Notes: generated by a model not told the origin, from the letters alone. DNA of 64,000 nt from Caldicellulosiruptor acetigenus (GCF_026914305.1 NZ_CP113866.1:1-64000); one strand, 5' to 3'; shown: positions 1 to 12,626, counted from the first letter of the stretch. Made by a program: numbers and translations.

Positions 1-1365
1 ATGGTTGACTATGATGTGAACGAAGTGTGGGAAAAGATAAAGGAGGTCATTAAAAAAGAGTTAAATCCAAGCCCGACTGATATATCGTACAATACCTGGT
101 TTGAGTCACTCGTGCCAGTGTGTTTTGACGATAACGACACTCTAATCCTGCGGGCGTTTGCAGATTTCCACAGGGATATTGTTATCAACAGGTATTCTAT
201 TTTAATTCTAAACGCTTTAAGAGATCTTTTCTCACCTCACTTAAGCTTGAAAGTAATCCTTCCCAACGAGGTGGAAAAGTACAAAAAGTTCTTAAAGCAA
301 AAACAAGATGAAAAGCCAGAGATAACAACATCGCTCAATCCAAAGTACACATTCGAAACATTTGTTGTGGGGAACAACAACAGGCTTGCACATGCCGCAG
401 CTTTGGCTGTTGCAGAAACACCACCGGGCGAGAGGACTTACAACCCACTTTTTATCTACGGCGGTGTTGGGCTTGGAAAGACGCATCTTATGCATGCAAT
501 CGGCCATCATGTGCTAAAGCTTTATCCCGGCACAAAGGTGATGTATGTTACGTCAGAGATATTCACAAACGAGCTGATTGCCGCAATAAGAGATGAAAAG
601 ACAGACGAGTTTAGGCTCAAGTACAGAAACGTCGACGTGCTTTTAATTGATGACATTCAGTTTTTAGGCGGAAAGGAAAGAACCCAAGAAGAGTTTTTCC
701 ACACATTCAATACGCTGTATGAGGCAAACAAGAAGATAATACTTTCATCAGACAGGCCACCAAAAGAGATAAACACATTAGAAGACAGGCTCCGCTCTCG
801 CTTTGAATGGGGGCTTATAACAGACATCCAACCGCCAGACTTTGAGACGCGAATAGCAATTTTGAGCAAAAAATGCCAGCTTGAAGGAACACCGGTACCA
901 CAGCACATTTTGGAGTTTATTGCATCAAAGATTGAAACAAACATAAGAGAGCTTGAAGGTGCTCTCAACAAAATCCTTGCATACTCAAAGCTCATGGCAC
1001 CTGACAAGGAGATAACATTAGAGCTTGCTGAAAAGGCTTTGAAAGAGTTTATCGACACAAACACAAAAAAAGAGCTCACAATAGAGGACATCCAGGCAGA
1101 GGTTGCAAGCTATTTTGGAATAAAGCTTGAAGATTTTAAATCGTCAAGAAGGTCAAGAAATGTCGCCTTTCCGCGCCAGATAGCTATGTATTTAGCAAGG
1201 GAACTTACAAACGTGTCGCTTCCTAAAATAGGCGAGGCGTTTGGCGGAAAAGACCACACAACAGTACTTCACGCCTGTGAAAAAATTAAGGAACTTATCA
1301 ACACAGATTCAAACACAAGAAACGCTGTGGAAACCATCAAAAAAAGACTTATCAACAGAGAATAA
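1..1365 (+). CDS. dnaA: Chromosomal replication initiator DnaA
   Basis: DnaA binds 9-bp boxes at the origin, melts the DNA and loads the replicative helicase. The 454-residue length is normal for the family. An N-terminal domain I is followed by the AAA+ core with Walker A GGVGLGKTH near residue 155, Walker B LLIDDIQF near 215, and a C-terminal helix-turn-helix with the signature GGKDHTTVLHA near 415. The window starts on its ATG, so the promoter is not visible. Two DnaA-box-like TTATCAACA sites lie inside its 3' end (1295-1303 and 1349-1357). It heads the conserved dnaA-dnaN-recF block. The identification is secure. Confidence 0.98.
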   Translation: MVDYDVNEVWEKIKEVIKKELNPSPTDISYNTWFESLVPVCFDDNDTLILRAFADFHRDIVINRYSILILNALRDLFSPHLSLKVILPNEVEKYKKFLKQKQDEKPEITTSLNPKYTFETFVVGNNNRLAHAAALAVAETPPGERTYNPLFIYGGVGLGKTHLMHAIGHHVLKLYPGTKVMYVTSEIFTNELIAAIRDEKTDEFRLKYRNVDVLLIDDIQFLGGKERTQEEFFHTFNTLYEANKKIILSSDRPPKEINTLEDRLRSRFEWGLITDIQPPDFETRIAILSKKCQLEGTPVPQHILEFIASKIETNIRELEGALNKILAYSKLMAPDKEITLELAEKALKEFIDTNTKKELTIEDIQAEVASYFGIKLEDFKSSRRSRNVAFPRQIAMYLARELTNVSLPKIGEAFGGKDHTTVLHACEKIKELINTDSNTRNAVETIKKRLINRE

Positions 1366-1584
1366 TAACATGTGGATAACTTTGTGTGAATTTTGATTTT
1401 CACATGTGAATTTGGTTGAAAACTTAAAACTTTATCAACAGGGATATTTACAGCCAAAAGCCCAAGTTTGACAAGCTTTTGAGCATGTTATTAACTTATC
1501 CACAGCTATTACTGTGAGTGCTACTGAGAAGTTTATTTGGTGGTACGCTTTTAAAACCCCCACATGAAAAAAGGAGGGAAGAAT
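1366..1584. other. Candidate replication origin (oriC) with DnaA boxes
   Basis: The 219 bp between dnaA and dnaN hold perfect or near-perfect DnaA boxes: TTATCCACA in reverse at 1371-1379, TTATCAACA forward at 1432-1440 and TTATCCACA forward at 1496-1504. Two more TTATCAACA boxes lie just upstream within dnaA. AT-rich sequence surrounds them. In most Firmicutes the origin flanks dnaA and can be split on both sides; the upstream half is outside this window, so this may be only part of it. Confidence 0.75.
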
Positions 1585-2691
1585 ATGAGGTTTGTTGTGG
1601 ATAAAGACATTTTACAAGACAATATTTCCAAGGTAATACCTGCTGCAGCGTCAACAAAGGTAACATCAATTTTAGAGTGTGTACTGATTGAGGCTGAAGA
1701 CAGCATAGTATTTACAACAAACGATATGAAGATGCAGATGCAAACAGAGTTTGAAGCAGAGATTTTAGAAAGAGGAGCTGCACTGGTTAAAGCTAAGCTG
1801 TTTTCTGACATAGTTAAAAAACTACCAAGCGGTGAGGTTGAGGTTATAAGAGAGGACAATGAGGTTAAAATAAGAAGCCAGAAGATAGAGTTTAGACTTC
1901 CTACACTTGACCCGCTCGACTTTCCAAAGATGGAGAAAAAGCCAAGCGAAAGCTTCTGCGAGTTTGTTGCAAGCGAGTTTGTTGATGGCGTTGACAAGGT
2001 GATATTTGCAACGTCAAAGGATGAGACAAGACCAACGTTTACAGGCGTGCTCTTTGAAAAAGAAGAAGATGATTTTGTAAACCTTGTTGGAATGGACGGG
2101 CACAGGCTTGCAATATGCAAGATAAAACCAATTGCAGTTGAAGGCAGCTTTTCAAAAATTGTGCCTGCAGAGAACTTGGATGACATTACAAAGATAGTTG
2201 ACATTGAAGAGGCAGAAAAGGTAAGAGTATCGTTTTTTGAGAACCAGGCAACATTTGAGATAGGCTCAACAACTGTGATACTTACCCTCATTGCCGGCAA
2301 GTTTTTTGACTACAAAGGTGCAATCCCGACAGAGTATTCAACCAAAATTTCAATTTCGTCAGACGTTTTAGAAAGCACGCTCGAGAGAGCTTCTATCGTG
2401 TCAAAGGACGAAAAGACCAACATCCAGGCTGTGATATTTGAGACAAACGGGATGATGTTCACAGTCCGGTCTATGTCTGCCGATGGAAGGTATGAAGAGG
2501 ATGTGCTTTGCTCAGTTGAGGGTAAAGACATCAGAGTTGGCTTTAACGTCAAGTATTTCCTGGATGTTTTGAAAGAGCTGGATGGAGAGATAAACCTGTT
2601 TATAACATCGCAGACAAGCCCGTCAATTGTGCAAAAGCCAGACGACCCGAACTACATCTATCTTGTTCTTCCTATAAAGATGCCAGAGTAA
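1585..2691 (+). CDS. dnaN: DNA polymerase III beta subunit (sliding clamp)
   Basis: The beta clamp encircles DNA and gives polymerase III its processivity; it also docks many repair proteins. The protein has the three-fold clamp architecture in 368 residues, ending in the typical LVLPIKMPE. An upstream in-frame ATG at 1564 exists, but the AGGAGGG ribosome site at 1572-1578 lies between the two ATGs and fits only the start at 1585 (MRFVVDKDIL). It follows the origin region and precedes recF by 25 bp, in the usual order. Confidence 0.97.
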   Translation: MRFVVDKDILQDNISKVIPAAASTKVTSILECVLIEAEDSIVFTTNDMKMQMQTEFEAEILERGAALVKAKLFSDIVKKLPSGEVEVIREDNEVKIRSQKIEFRLPTLDPLDFPKMEKKPSESFCEFVASEFVDGVDKVIFATSKDETRPTFTGVLFEKEEDDFVNLVGMDGHRLAICKIKPIAVEGSFSKIVPAENLDDITKIVDIEEAEKVRVSFFENQATFEIGSTTVILTLIAGKFFDYKGAIPTEYSTKISISSDVLESTLERASIVSKDEKTNIQAVIFETNGMMFTVRSMSADGRYEEDVLCSVEGKDIRVGFNVKYFLDVLKELDGEINLFITSQTSPSIVQKPDDPNYIYLVLPIKMPE

Positions 2692-2716
2692 AGCCTTTTT
2701 TTAGAGGTCATGGAAT

Positions 2717-3778
2717 ATGAAAATAAAAAGAATTTATATTGAAAATTTTAGAAGCTACAAGCAAAGATTTTTTGAGTTCAAAGATAAAATAAACTTGATT
2801 GTCGGAAATAACGCCTCAGGAAAGACTTCTCTTCTTGAGGCTCTATATTTTTGTATGTGCGGAAAATCTTTTAAAAGTCGAGATGTAGATGCAATAAACT
2901 TTGATTCCTACTATTTCAAGCTTGAGATGTCAGCTGAGGTTGGCGATATTGAGTATACCATTTTGTGCTATGTAGATAGAGCATTAGAGAAGAGAATAAT
3001 GATAAATGATAAAAAGATAAAAAGGTTATCTGAGCTAATTAGCCTTTTCAAGTTTGTTTTTTTTGAGCCGGACACAACTGAGCTTATAAAACATCAGCCA
3101 AGCACAAGACGCCGATTTTTGGACATGGAAGTTGCAAAGCTTTACCCTTACATGACAAAAGTGTATTCAGAGTACCAAAGAGCACTTCTTTCTAGAAATG
3201 CATTTTTGAAAAGTTATGATAAAAAGGATATAATAGATGTGTACGATATGCAGATAAGCCAGCTTGGATTTTTGATTTTCCAAAAACGACAGGAGGTTAT
3301 AGATAAATTATCTATTGAAGCGCAGAAGATATTCAGCTATGTGTTTGAAAACAAATCCTTGCTTGAACTAAGATATATGCCGTCAATTAACGCTTCAAGC
3401 GAGGAAGAGTATTACAAAGAGCTAAAAAAGTGTCTACTGAAAGATTTGAACCTTGGATATACAACAAAAGGTGTTCACAGAGACGACTTTGGGATTTTGA
3501 TAGATGGAAAGCCAGCAATTGATTTTGCATCTGAAGGACAGATAAAACTTGCGGCAGTGTCGGTTGTGCTTGCAACTTCTCTTCTTTATACAGAGCCTGT
3601 GCTAATTTTAGACGATGTGTTTTCTGAGCTTGATAAGTTTAAAAGAAAAAATCTTGTAAAGTTTATAAGTCAGTACCAGTCATTTGTGACATCTGCAGAA
3701 GACGTAAAGACCCTTCAAAGTGAGGGAATACTGGACTTTGACAGTGCAAACGTGATTTTTCTTGAAAGGAGTATATAA
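2717..3778 (+). CDS. recF: DNA replication and repair protein RecF
   Basis: RecF is an SMC-like ATPase that helps load RecA at gaps through RecFOR. The 353-residue length is normal. Visible are the N-terminal MKIKRIYIENFRSY, Walker A GNNASGKTS near residue 30, and the C-terminal Walker B with D-loop LILDDVFSELD near 300. The ATG at 2717 has an AGAGGT site 8 nt upstream. It sits between dnaN and remB as in Bacillus and Clostridia, very likely in one operon. Confidence 0.96.
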   Translation: MKIKRIYIENFRSYKQRFFEFKDKINLIVGNNASGKTSLLEALYFCMCGKSFKSRDVDAINFDSYYFKLEMSAEVGDIEYTILCYVDRALEKRIMINDKKIKRLSELISLFKFVFFEPDTTELIKHQPSTRRRFLDMEVAKLYPYMTKVYSEYQRALLSRNAFLKSYDKKDIIDVYDMQISQLGFLIFQKRQEVIDKLSIEAQKIFSYVFENKSLLELRYMPSINASSEEEYYKELKKCLLKDLNLGYTTKGVHRDDFGILIDGKPAIDFASEGQIKLAAVSVVLATSLLYTEPVLILDDVFSELDKFKRKNLVKFISQYQSFVTSAEDVKTLQSEGILDFDSANVIFLERSI

Positions 3779-3807
3779 AAAATTTTCTTTAAGGATGTGT
3801 AAAGAGG

Positions 3808-4092
3808 ATGTTTGCTCACATTGGTGAGGATTATGTAATCAACAGCGCAGAACTTCTTGTGATACTGAGCTGGGATTCTTTTGTGCGTTCAAAAGACAAT
3901 CTCAAAATTCTTGAAAATCTAAAACTTCATGACAGGGTTGTTGTTATAAATGATGAGATAAAAAAGTCTATAATAATCCTTGAAGTTGATGGAAGGATGT
4001 ACGGGATAATATCTCCTGTGTCGCCGGGTACCATCGCAAAAAGGCTTTTGAACTTTAACCTCTATTTTGACAACTATTTGGACCAGGATTGA
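3808..4092 (+). CDS. remB: RemB-like DUF370 regulator
   Basis: A 94-residue protein of the extracellular matrix regulatory family (DUF370, RemA/RemB; YaaB in Bacillus subtilis). It shares the family pattern of an N-terminal hIGEDYVI strand and a C-terminal KSIIILEVDGRMYGIISPVS stretch followed by an AKRL tail. RemA proteins form ring-shaped DNA-binding oligomers; the function of RemB is less clear. The position between recF and gyrB matches yaaB exactly, which supports the call. The start at 3808 has AAGGA 12 nt upstream, slightly distant. Confidence 0.85.
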   Translation: MFAHIGEDYVINSAELLVILSWDSFVRSKDNLKILENLKLHDRVVVINDEIKKSIIILEVDGRMYGIISPVSPGTIAKRLLNFNLYFDNYLDQD

Positions 4093-4109
4093 TTTTGAAA
4101 ATTATTTAG

Positions 4110-6041
<1,932 letters not shown>

Positions 6042-6058
6042 AAATTGAGGTGGTTTTT

Positions 6059-6235
6059 ATGGAAGTGGCAAGAAAGATATATGAAGAAGTTTTAAAGTTG
6101 CCAGAGGATGAGCAAAAAGAAATACTTGATTTTATTGAGTTTAAAAAGATGAAATACAGAAAAGAATTAGAAAAGATTATTGATAAAGTAATTGAGAAGA
6201 ATTTTGATATACTCAAGGAGTTAGCAGATAGATGA
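6059..6235 (+). CDS. Small DUF2281-like / antitoxin-like protein
   Basis: A 58-residue, highly charged, helix-rich protein. The sequence around residues 13-26 (KLPEDEQKEILDFIEF) matches the pattern of DUF2281-type small proteins, which often act as antitoxin-like partners; this is recognition by eye, not a search. The ATG at 6059 has GAGGTGG at 6047-6053; the GTG at 6050 lies inside that site. It interrupts the usual gyrB-gyrA junction. Its stop overlaps an ATG (ATGA at 6232) opening a 24-codon frame that ends at 6306 inside gyrA, possibly the stump of a lost partner. Confidence 0.6.
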   Translation: MEVARKIYEEVLKLPEDEQKEILDFIEFKKMKYRKELEKIIDKVIEKNFDILKELADR

Positions 6236-6281
6236 AAATGATTGATGTTGATGATTGCATAGAAGGAGGCTTTTTAAGAGC

Positions 6282-8711
6282 ATGGAAGAGCTCGATTTTA
6301 GGATAATTCCTGTTGAGATACAGGAAGAGATGAAACGAAGCTATATAGACTATGCAATGAGCGTGATAGTGTCGCGTGCGCTGCCAGATGTTCGCGATGG
6401 TCTAAAGCCTGTTCACAGAAGAATTTTATATGCAATGAACGAGATAGGTCTTACACCTGACAAACCTTACAGAAAATCTGCAACAGTTGTAGGGCATGTT
6501 CTTGCTAAATACCATCCGCACGGCGATGCTGCGGTGTACGAAAGCCTTGTTCGAATGGCCCAGGACTTTTCCATGCGCCATCCTCTTGTTGACGGGCATG
6601 GAAACTTTGGGTCGGTTGACGGCGACCCGCCTGCTGCTATGCGTTACACTGAAGCGCGTATGAGCAGAATTGCTCTTGAGATGCTTCGCGACATTGAAAA
6701 AGAGACAGTTGATTTCATGCCAAACTTTGACGAGTCGGCAAAAGAACCAAAGGTTTTGCCATCAAGGTTTCCCAACCTTTTGGTAAATGGCAGCCAGGGA
6801 ATTGCGGTTGGTATGGCAACGAACATACCGCCTCACAACTTGGCAGAAGTGATTGATGCAATAGTGTACTTACTTGACAATGAAAATGCAACTCTTGATG
6901 ACATAATGAAAATAATCAAAGGACCTGACTTTCCAACAGGCGGGTATATCATCGGCAAAAAGGGTATAAGGGATGCGTATGCAACTGGAAAAGGAAAAAT
7001 CATTGTCCGGGCAAAGACGACAATCGAGCAGACATCAAAGGGAAGACAGAGAATAATTGTCACAGAACTTCCTTACATGGTCAACAAGGCAAGGCTTATT
7101 GAAAAGATTGCCGAGCTTGTCCATGAGAAAAAGATTGATGGGATTTCGGATATAAGAGATGAGTCTGACAAAGAGGGTCTGAGGATTGTAATTGAAATCA
7201 AAAAGGATGCAGATGCAAATGTAGTTTTAAAACAGCTTTACAAGAACACCCAGCTTCAGGACAGTTTTGGAATAATCATGCTTGCGCTTGTTGACAACCA
7301 GCCAAAGGTTCTTACTCTTATGGACATGCTAAATCTTTACATTGAACATCAAAAAGAGGTAATTGTTAGAAGAACAAGGTATGACCTCAGGAAAGCAGAA
7401 GAAAGAGCTCACATTTTAGAAGGGCTCAAGAAAGCTCTTGACCACATAGATGAGATAATCTCAATCATTAGGTCATCAAAGACAGTAAATGAGGCAAAAG
7501 AGAGGCTCATTAGCAGATTTCAGTTTACAGAAGCCCAAGCTCAGGCAATACTTGACATGAGACTTCAGCGCCTCACTGGCCTTGAGCGGCAAAAGATTGA
7601 AGAAGAGCTTGCAGAGCTTATCCGTATGATAGAGTATTACAAAAACGTGCTTGCAAGCGATGCGATGGTAAAGGAAATTATAAAAAAAGAGATTCTGGAG
7701 ATAAAAGAAAAGTACAAGGATGAGAGAAGAACAAAGATAATTCAGGATGAACATGAAGACTTTGAGGAAGAAGAACTGATTCAGGAGCAGGAAACTGTAA
7801 TCACACTTACCCATTTTGGGTATATAAAACGTCTTCCTCTTGACACGTACAAGAGCCAAAAACGTGGTGGCAGAGGCATCACAGGAATATCAACCCGTGA
7901 AGAAGATTTTGTTGAAGATGTCTTTGTCACAACAACACACCACTACATTCTCTTTTTCACAGACAAGGGAAGAGTTTTCCGCTTAAGAGCGTATGAAGTG
8001 CCCGAAGGTTCTCGCCAGGCAAAAGGCACTGCAATTGTAAACCTCATTCAGATTGGCAAGGACGAAAAAATAACAGCTACAATGGCTGTAAAGGACTTTA
8101 AAGAAGGCTATCTTATGATGTGTACCAAAAACGGTACAATAAAGAAGGTGCTTTTGAGCGAGTTTGAAAACACAACTAAAGCTGGCAAAAAAGCGATAAC
8201 CCTTGCAGATGATGATAGCCTTGTTGATGTAAAACTTACATCTGGAAACGATGAAATTGTGCTTGTGTCAAGCAATGGATACTGTGTTGTGTTCAATGAA
8301 AATGATGTGAGGGTCATGGGAAGGTCTGCACAGGGCGTAAAAGGTATGACGTTAGAAAGTGGCGATTTTATTGTTGGAATGGAAAAGGCAAGCGATGGAA
8401 AGTATCTTCTGTGCGTCACAGAAAACGGGTTTGGAAAAAGAAGTGAGATTGAAGAGTATAGAAAGACAAAGCGCGGTGCAAAAGGAGTATTGACTTACAA
8501 GGTAACAGACAAAACAGGCAGTATTGTTGATATAAAGATGGTAAACGATGATGACGAGATAATGATATGCTCTACAGAAGGAATATTTATAAGGCTTGAG
8601 GTGTCTCAAGTTCCTGTTCAGGGCAGAAATACCCAAGGAGTAAAGCTTATGCGAATTGACACAGGTAACATAAAGGTTTCGTCAATTGCAAGGATAAAGG
8701 CTGAGGAGTGA
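6282..8711 (+). CDS. gyrA: DNA gyrase subunit A
   Basis: GyrA is the DNA cleavage and rejoining subunit of gyrase. Residues [13 protein letters not shown] near position 120 contain the catalytic tyrosine. The beta-pinwheel C-terminal domain carries the GyrA box ([10 protein letters not shown]), which separates gyrase from topoisomerase IV. The length, 809 residues, is normal. The frame opens at TTG 6255, but AGAAGGAGGC at 6261-6270 fits the ATG at 6282 ([10 protein letters not shown]). The IS1182 element begins only 22 bp after its stop. Confidence 0.97.
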   Translation: MEELDFRIIPVEIQEEMKRSYIDYAMSVIVSRALPDVRDGLKPVHRRILYAMNEIGLTPDKPYRKSATVVGHVLAKYHPHGDAAVYESLVRMAQDFSMRHPLVDGHGNFGSVDGDPPAAMRYTEARMSRIALEMLRDIEKETVDFMPNFDESAKEPKVLPSRFPNLLVNGSQGIAVGMATNIPPHNLAEVIDAIVYLLDNENATLDDIMKIIKGPDFPTGGYIIGKKGIRDAYATGKGKIIVRAKTTIEQTSKGRQRIIVTELPYMVNKARLIEKIAELVHEKKIDGISDIRDESDKEGLRIVIEIKKDADANVVLKQLYKNTQLQDSFGIIMLALVDNQPKVLTLMDMLNLYIEHQKEVIVRRTRYDLRKAEERAHILEGLKKALDHIDEIISIIRSSKTVNEAKERLISRFQFTEAQAQAILDMRLQRLTGLERQKIEEELAELIRMIEYYKNVLASDAMVKEIIKKEILEIKEKYKDERRTKIIQDEHEDFEEEELIQEQETVITLTHFGYIKRLPLDTYKSQKRGGRGITGISTREEDFVEDVFVTTTHHYILFFTDKGRVFRLRAYEVPEGSRQAKGTAIVNLIQIGKDEKITATMAVKDFKEGYLMMCTKNGTIKKVLLSEFENTTKAGKKAITLADDDSLVDVKLTSGNDEIVLVSSNGYCVVFNENDVRVMGRSAQGVKGMTLESGDFIVGMEKASDGKYLLCVTENGFGKRSEIEEYRKTKRGAKGVLTYKVTDKTGSIVDIKMVNDDDEIMICSTEGIFIRLEVSQVPVQGRNTQGVKLMRIDTGNIKVSSIARIKAEE

Positions 8712-8733
8712 AAGGACTTTTTAAGTGTATGAA

Positions 8734-10538
8734 AAAGGGGCTGTCCAAAAAGATGAATGGGCAGTCCCTTTAATTTTGCTCTTTTGACATAGTGATATAT
8801 TTTTGATATAATATATCAAAAATGATAACATAAGGTGATAAACCATGGCTCGTAAACATGATAAAGTTGTCTTCAAAAATTACAGCCCATACCAATATTT
8901 AATGCCTATCGACCCAGAAGCTTTTATACCTCAAAATCATTTGGTCAGAGTAATTGATAAAATCATTGATAAGATAGATATATCAACCGTAATGGAAAAG
9001 TACAAAGGTGGTGGTACAAGTAGTTACCATCCACTGATGTTATTAAAAGTTTTAATCTATGCTTACATACAAGGTATTTATTCATCAAGAAAAATAGCTC
9101 GGGCTTTACGTGAAAACATTACTTTTATGTGGCTCTCAAAATATCAAGCTCCTGATTTTAGGACTATCAACAGATTTAGAAAAGAAATTTTGGGGGATGC
9201 AATTGAAAATATCTTTGCCGAGGTGGTTAAACTCCTTATAGAGTTAGGATATGTAAACTTCGACTATTACTATCTCGATGGGACAAAAGTTGAAGCCAAT
9301 GCGAACAAGTATTCTTTTGTTTGGGCTAAAAGTACAAGAACTTTCGAAAAGAAGTTAAGAGAAAAAGTGAAAAACATAATCGAAGAGATTGAAAAAATAA
9401 ATGAAGAGGAAGATAAAGCATTGGGAGATTTAGATGTAAAGTTAGAAGCTGACTATGATAGCAAGCAGTTAGAAGAAAAGATTGAGCAAATAAATCAAAA
9501 ACTTGAGGAGGCTGAGTTTAAAAGCAAAAGAAAAGAAAAAAGAGTAAAGAAGCTGGTAAAGGTACTGAAAAATGATTGTGTCCTCAGACTCAAGAAGTAT
9601 GAGAATTATGAAGCAATTTTAAATGGCAGGAACAGTTTCTCTAAGACAGACAATGACGCCACATTCATGAGGATGAAGGAAGACCATATGAAAAATGGGA
9701 TGCTAAAACCTGGGTATAATGTGCAAATCGGCACACAGAACCGATTTGTGATAGGTTTTAGCATCCACCAAAGTCCCACAGACACTGTCTGTCTAAAGGA
9801 ACACCTTGAGCTTGTGGAGAAGATAACAGGCCACAAGCCCAAGAACCTTGTAGCAGACAGTGGCTATGGGTCTGAAGAAAACTACCTTCATCTGAAAGAA
9901 TGTGGCATAAATAGCTACATTAAGTATAACACATTTGACATAGAGCAGACAAGAAGATTTAAGAAGGATATTTTTAATGTAAAGAACTGGGAGTACATAG
10001 CTGAAGAAGATGCCTATGTTTGTCCTGCTGGTAAGAAGGCTAAATATTTATATCCGAAGATAAGTGCAAATGAGAGAGGATTTGTAAGTTATGAGAAGGT
10101 ATATCAATGTGAAGAGATTTGTAATGGCTGTGAATACAGAGAAAAATGTTATAAAGGTAAAAGATGGAAGAAGAGATTTAGTATAAGACCTAGGTTAGAG
10201 AAATTGAAGGAAGAGGTAAGGCAAAGGCTATTGAGTGAAGAAGGCAAAGAGATTTACGAAAAAAGGAAGATAGAAGTTGAGACAGTATTTGGGATAATAA
10301 AGAACAATAAAGGGTTTAGGAGATTCCTGCTCAGGGGTATGAAGGGTGTAAAGCTTGAGTGGGGTTTGGTTTGTATTGCCTATAACATAGAAAAATTAGC
10401 GAAGATAATAATAGAGGGCTGGAGTAAAACTGCCACCCAACCCTCTTTTTGTTTGCTATATAGTTCAATATTGGTATTTAGTAGCATCAAATGCCCGATT
10501 CTGGTTATTAAAAATTATTGTTTTGGGACAGCCCCTTT
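8734..10538 (+). mobile_element. IS1182-family insertion sequence
   Basis: A roughly 1.8-kb element bounded by inverted ends AAAGGGGCTGTCC at the left (8734-8746) and its near-perfect complement GGGACAGCCCCTTT at the right (10525-10538). It holds one transposase gene. Just inside the left end, GGGGCTGTCC (8737-8746) can pair imperfectly with GGGCAGTCCC (8760-8769) to make a hairpin. No convincing target duplication is visible. The element sits between gyrA and a convergent chemoreceptor gene. Confidence 0.85.
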
Positions 10539-10548
10539 CTTAATCTAA
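8845..10548 (+). CDS. IS1182-family transposase
   Basis: A 567-residue DDE transposase. The N-terminal part (FIPQNHLVRVIDKIID, a PLMLLKVLIYAY segment, FRTINRFRKE) and the DGTKVEANANKYSFVW stretch near residue 150 are typical of IS1182 transposases; the later part has VADSGYGSEENY, a cysteine-rich CNGCEYREKC segment and KIEVETVFGIIKNNKGFRR around the catalytic Glu. The ATG has AAGGTGAT upstream. The frame reads through the right inverted repeat and stops at 10546-10548, about 8 bp outside the apparent element end, so the last few residues come from host DNA or the end is misjudged. Confidence 0.9.
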   Translation: MARKHDKVVFKNYSPYQYLMPIDPEAFIPQNHLVRVIDKIIDKIDISTVMEKYKGGGTSSYHPLMLLKVLIYAYIQGIYSSRKIARALRENITFMWLSKYQAPDFRTINRFRKEILGDAIENIFAEVVKLLIELGYVNFDYYYLDGTKVEANANKYSFVWAKSTRTFEKKLREKVKNIIEEIEKINEEEDKALGDLDVKLEADYDSKQLEEKIEQINQKLEEAEFKSKRKEKRVKKLVKVLKNDCVLRLKKYENYEAILNGRNSFSKTDNDATFMRMKEDHMKNGMLKPGYNVQIGTQNRFVIGFSIHQSPTDTVCLKEHLELVEKITGHKPKNLVADSGYGSEENYLHLKECGINSYIKYNTFDIEQTRRFKKDIFNVKNWEYIAEEDAYVCPAGKKAKYLYPKISANERGFVSYEKVYQCEEICNGCEYREKCYKGKRWKKRFSIRPRLEKLKEEVRQRLLSEEGKEIYEKRKIEVETVFGIIKNNKGFRRFLLRGMKGVKLEWGLVCIAYNIEKLAKIIIEGWSKTATQPSFCLLYSSILVFSSIKCPILVIKNYCFGTAPFLI

Positions 10549-10582
10549 GACAAAATAAAGAAGCTGTTGTTATAATTGTAGA

Positions 10583-12588
10583 TTAAATTTTAAAAAACTC
10601 TGTATTTTCAACAAGAGAAAGTGAAACTTGAGCTAAATCCTGAGCATTTTCAGCAATTTCTTCTGACCCGCGTGCAACTTCGTGTGATGCTGCTGCAATT
10701 TCCTGCCCGGATGCAGCTGTTTGTTGAGAGACAGCTGTTATTCTCTCAATATTTTTCATTATTTCAGCATTCATTTCTTTATTACGGCCAAGTTCTTCAA
10801 CTGCATTGTTTACCTCTGGTGAGATTTCGTAGATTGAATCAATTATTAACCTCAAATTAGATACAGCTTGATTTATAACATCTAATTGAACTGAACTTTC
10901 ATTTGTAATCTTTTCACTCAAGCTCAAAATATCAGCAATTTCGGTTTTAATTTCATTAATTATTGTACCAATAATTTTTACTGAGTCTTTTGACTGTTCG
11001 GCCAATTTTCTAATTTCATAAGCTACCACAGAGAAACCTTTGCCTGCTTCTCCAGCCTTTGCAGCTTCAATAGATGCATTCAAAGCAAGTAAGTTTGTCT
11101 GGTCAGATATACTTTTAATTGTTTGAACAACCATTTCAATATTTGCTGTTTTGGATGCAAATGCATCAATTGTTGACTTCATATTTGTAAACTGGTTCAT
11201 AAAATTATTTGATATTTCTACAACTTCGGTGAGTTTCTGTTCACCTTGTTTGGAAAGCATATTTGTATTTTTTGCAAGTTCAATTATATTGCTAAATACC
11301 TGCTCTAACTTTTCAAAGCTGTCCATATATCTTTTTTGGAGCTGAAGAAGGTTTGTAAGAGATTCTGCTATTTCAGTCATTCCTTGAGCAAGCTGGTCAG
11401 TTGAGCTTGAAATCTCTTCTGAAGAAGATGAAATTTCCTGTGATATTGCAGACAGATTCATGGCATTTGAATTTACCTTATTTGCATTTTCTTGTATTGA
11501 CTTTATTATATATGAAATTTTTGATATAGCCCGATTGTATTCTTCAATCATTTCGCTTATTTCTTTTATGATAGAGTTATCTTTAACTGATATATCTAAA
11601 TTTCCCGAGGCAAGGTTTTGAGATACAGCTTTAATTTTTTTGAATGATGAAATTATAAAGGTTGTAAACAAAAGTAAAAGCAGGATAACAATTAATGATA
11701 TAATCAATGTAATAATTATAGCTTGTTTTCTTGTTGAACTAATTACACTTTCTATTTCGCTTTTTTCTATGGCAGAAAAATAAATAAGGTTTGTCAAATT
11801 ATCGTATCTATAAAAAGCAGTCTTTTCTTTTCCTTTATAGACATAGTCGATAAAACCTTCTTTTTCCTTTTTCATTTTCTTCACATATGGTTTTAACACA
11901 GAATCTGTCCCTATACGTGTTTTATCAGGATGTATTAAGACCTTTCCATCAGGTGACAAAACAACAATGTATCCAGACTTGCCAATCTTTGTTTTAACAA
12001 GTCTTTCACCAAAATTTTTCAGACTTATATCTGCACCAAGCACACCAACTATTTTGTTACCATTTTTTACTACTTTTGACACAGAGGTTGTAAGTTCTTT
12101 AGTCACTGCATCTACATAGATACTACTTAAAAGTACTTTGTCAGGGTTTTTGAGCGCTTCTTGATACCAAGGACGTTTTCGAGCATCAAAATCAGCAGAA
12201 AGTTTAACTTCAGGGTACAGAAGCAGTTTTCCATTCTGGTTAAATCCAAAATAAATAAATTGAATATCTGAACCATACGTTGTAGAAATAGCTTTGAAAT
12301 AGTTTAAAAGTTCTGCCTTTTTGTTTTGGTCTTCAAAATTAATATTTTGTAATGTTGGCACAGAGGCTAAAATGTTTATCTGTTCCATAATTTTTTTTAT
12401 AGTCTGTCTCAGCTCTTCTGATGCAGCAAAGGTTGCACTTTTGAATATGCTTTGTTGCTGTGCTCTAAACTCTTACTTACATTTGAGACAGTAAACGTCT
12501 CGACAGTTCCAACTGTTAGGAGCAAAATTACTATTAATGGTATAATTAAAAAAAGCACAAACCGAATCTTAAATTTTTTCATTTTCAT
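10583..12588 (-). pseudogene. Methyl-accepting chemotaxis protein with N-terminal frameshift
   Basis: The 601-residue open part (10583-12388) has a Cache-type sensor region (WYQEAL near residue 75, GVLGADISL near 118), a membrane segment near 225-245, a HAMP-like linker and a full MCP signalling domain (core [20 protein letters not shown]). It lacks the first membrane anchor. That anchor (MKKFKIRFVLFLIIPLIVI) is present upstream from ATG 12582 or 12588, in another frame, and meets the rest through a one-base shift near 12455-12475. Either the gene is broken or the assembly has an error. It lies convergent to the IS element. No chemotaxis genes are adjacent. Confidence 0.8.
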
Positions 12589-12626
12589 ACCACCCGTTTT
12601 TAGTTTTTTTTTTAAAAGTTATAATG

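Noticed and set aside
1551-2300. A 249-codon minus-strand frame opposite dnaN
   Set aside because: It is a shadow of the well-supported dnaN gene, rich in Ser, with no ribosome site or family signature.
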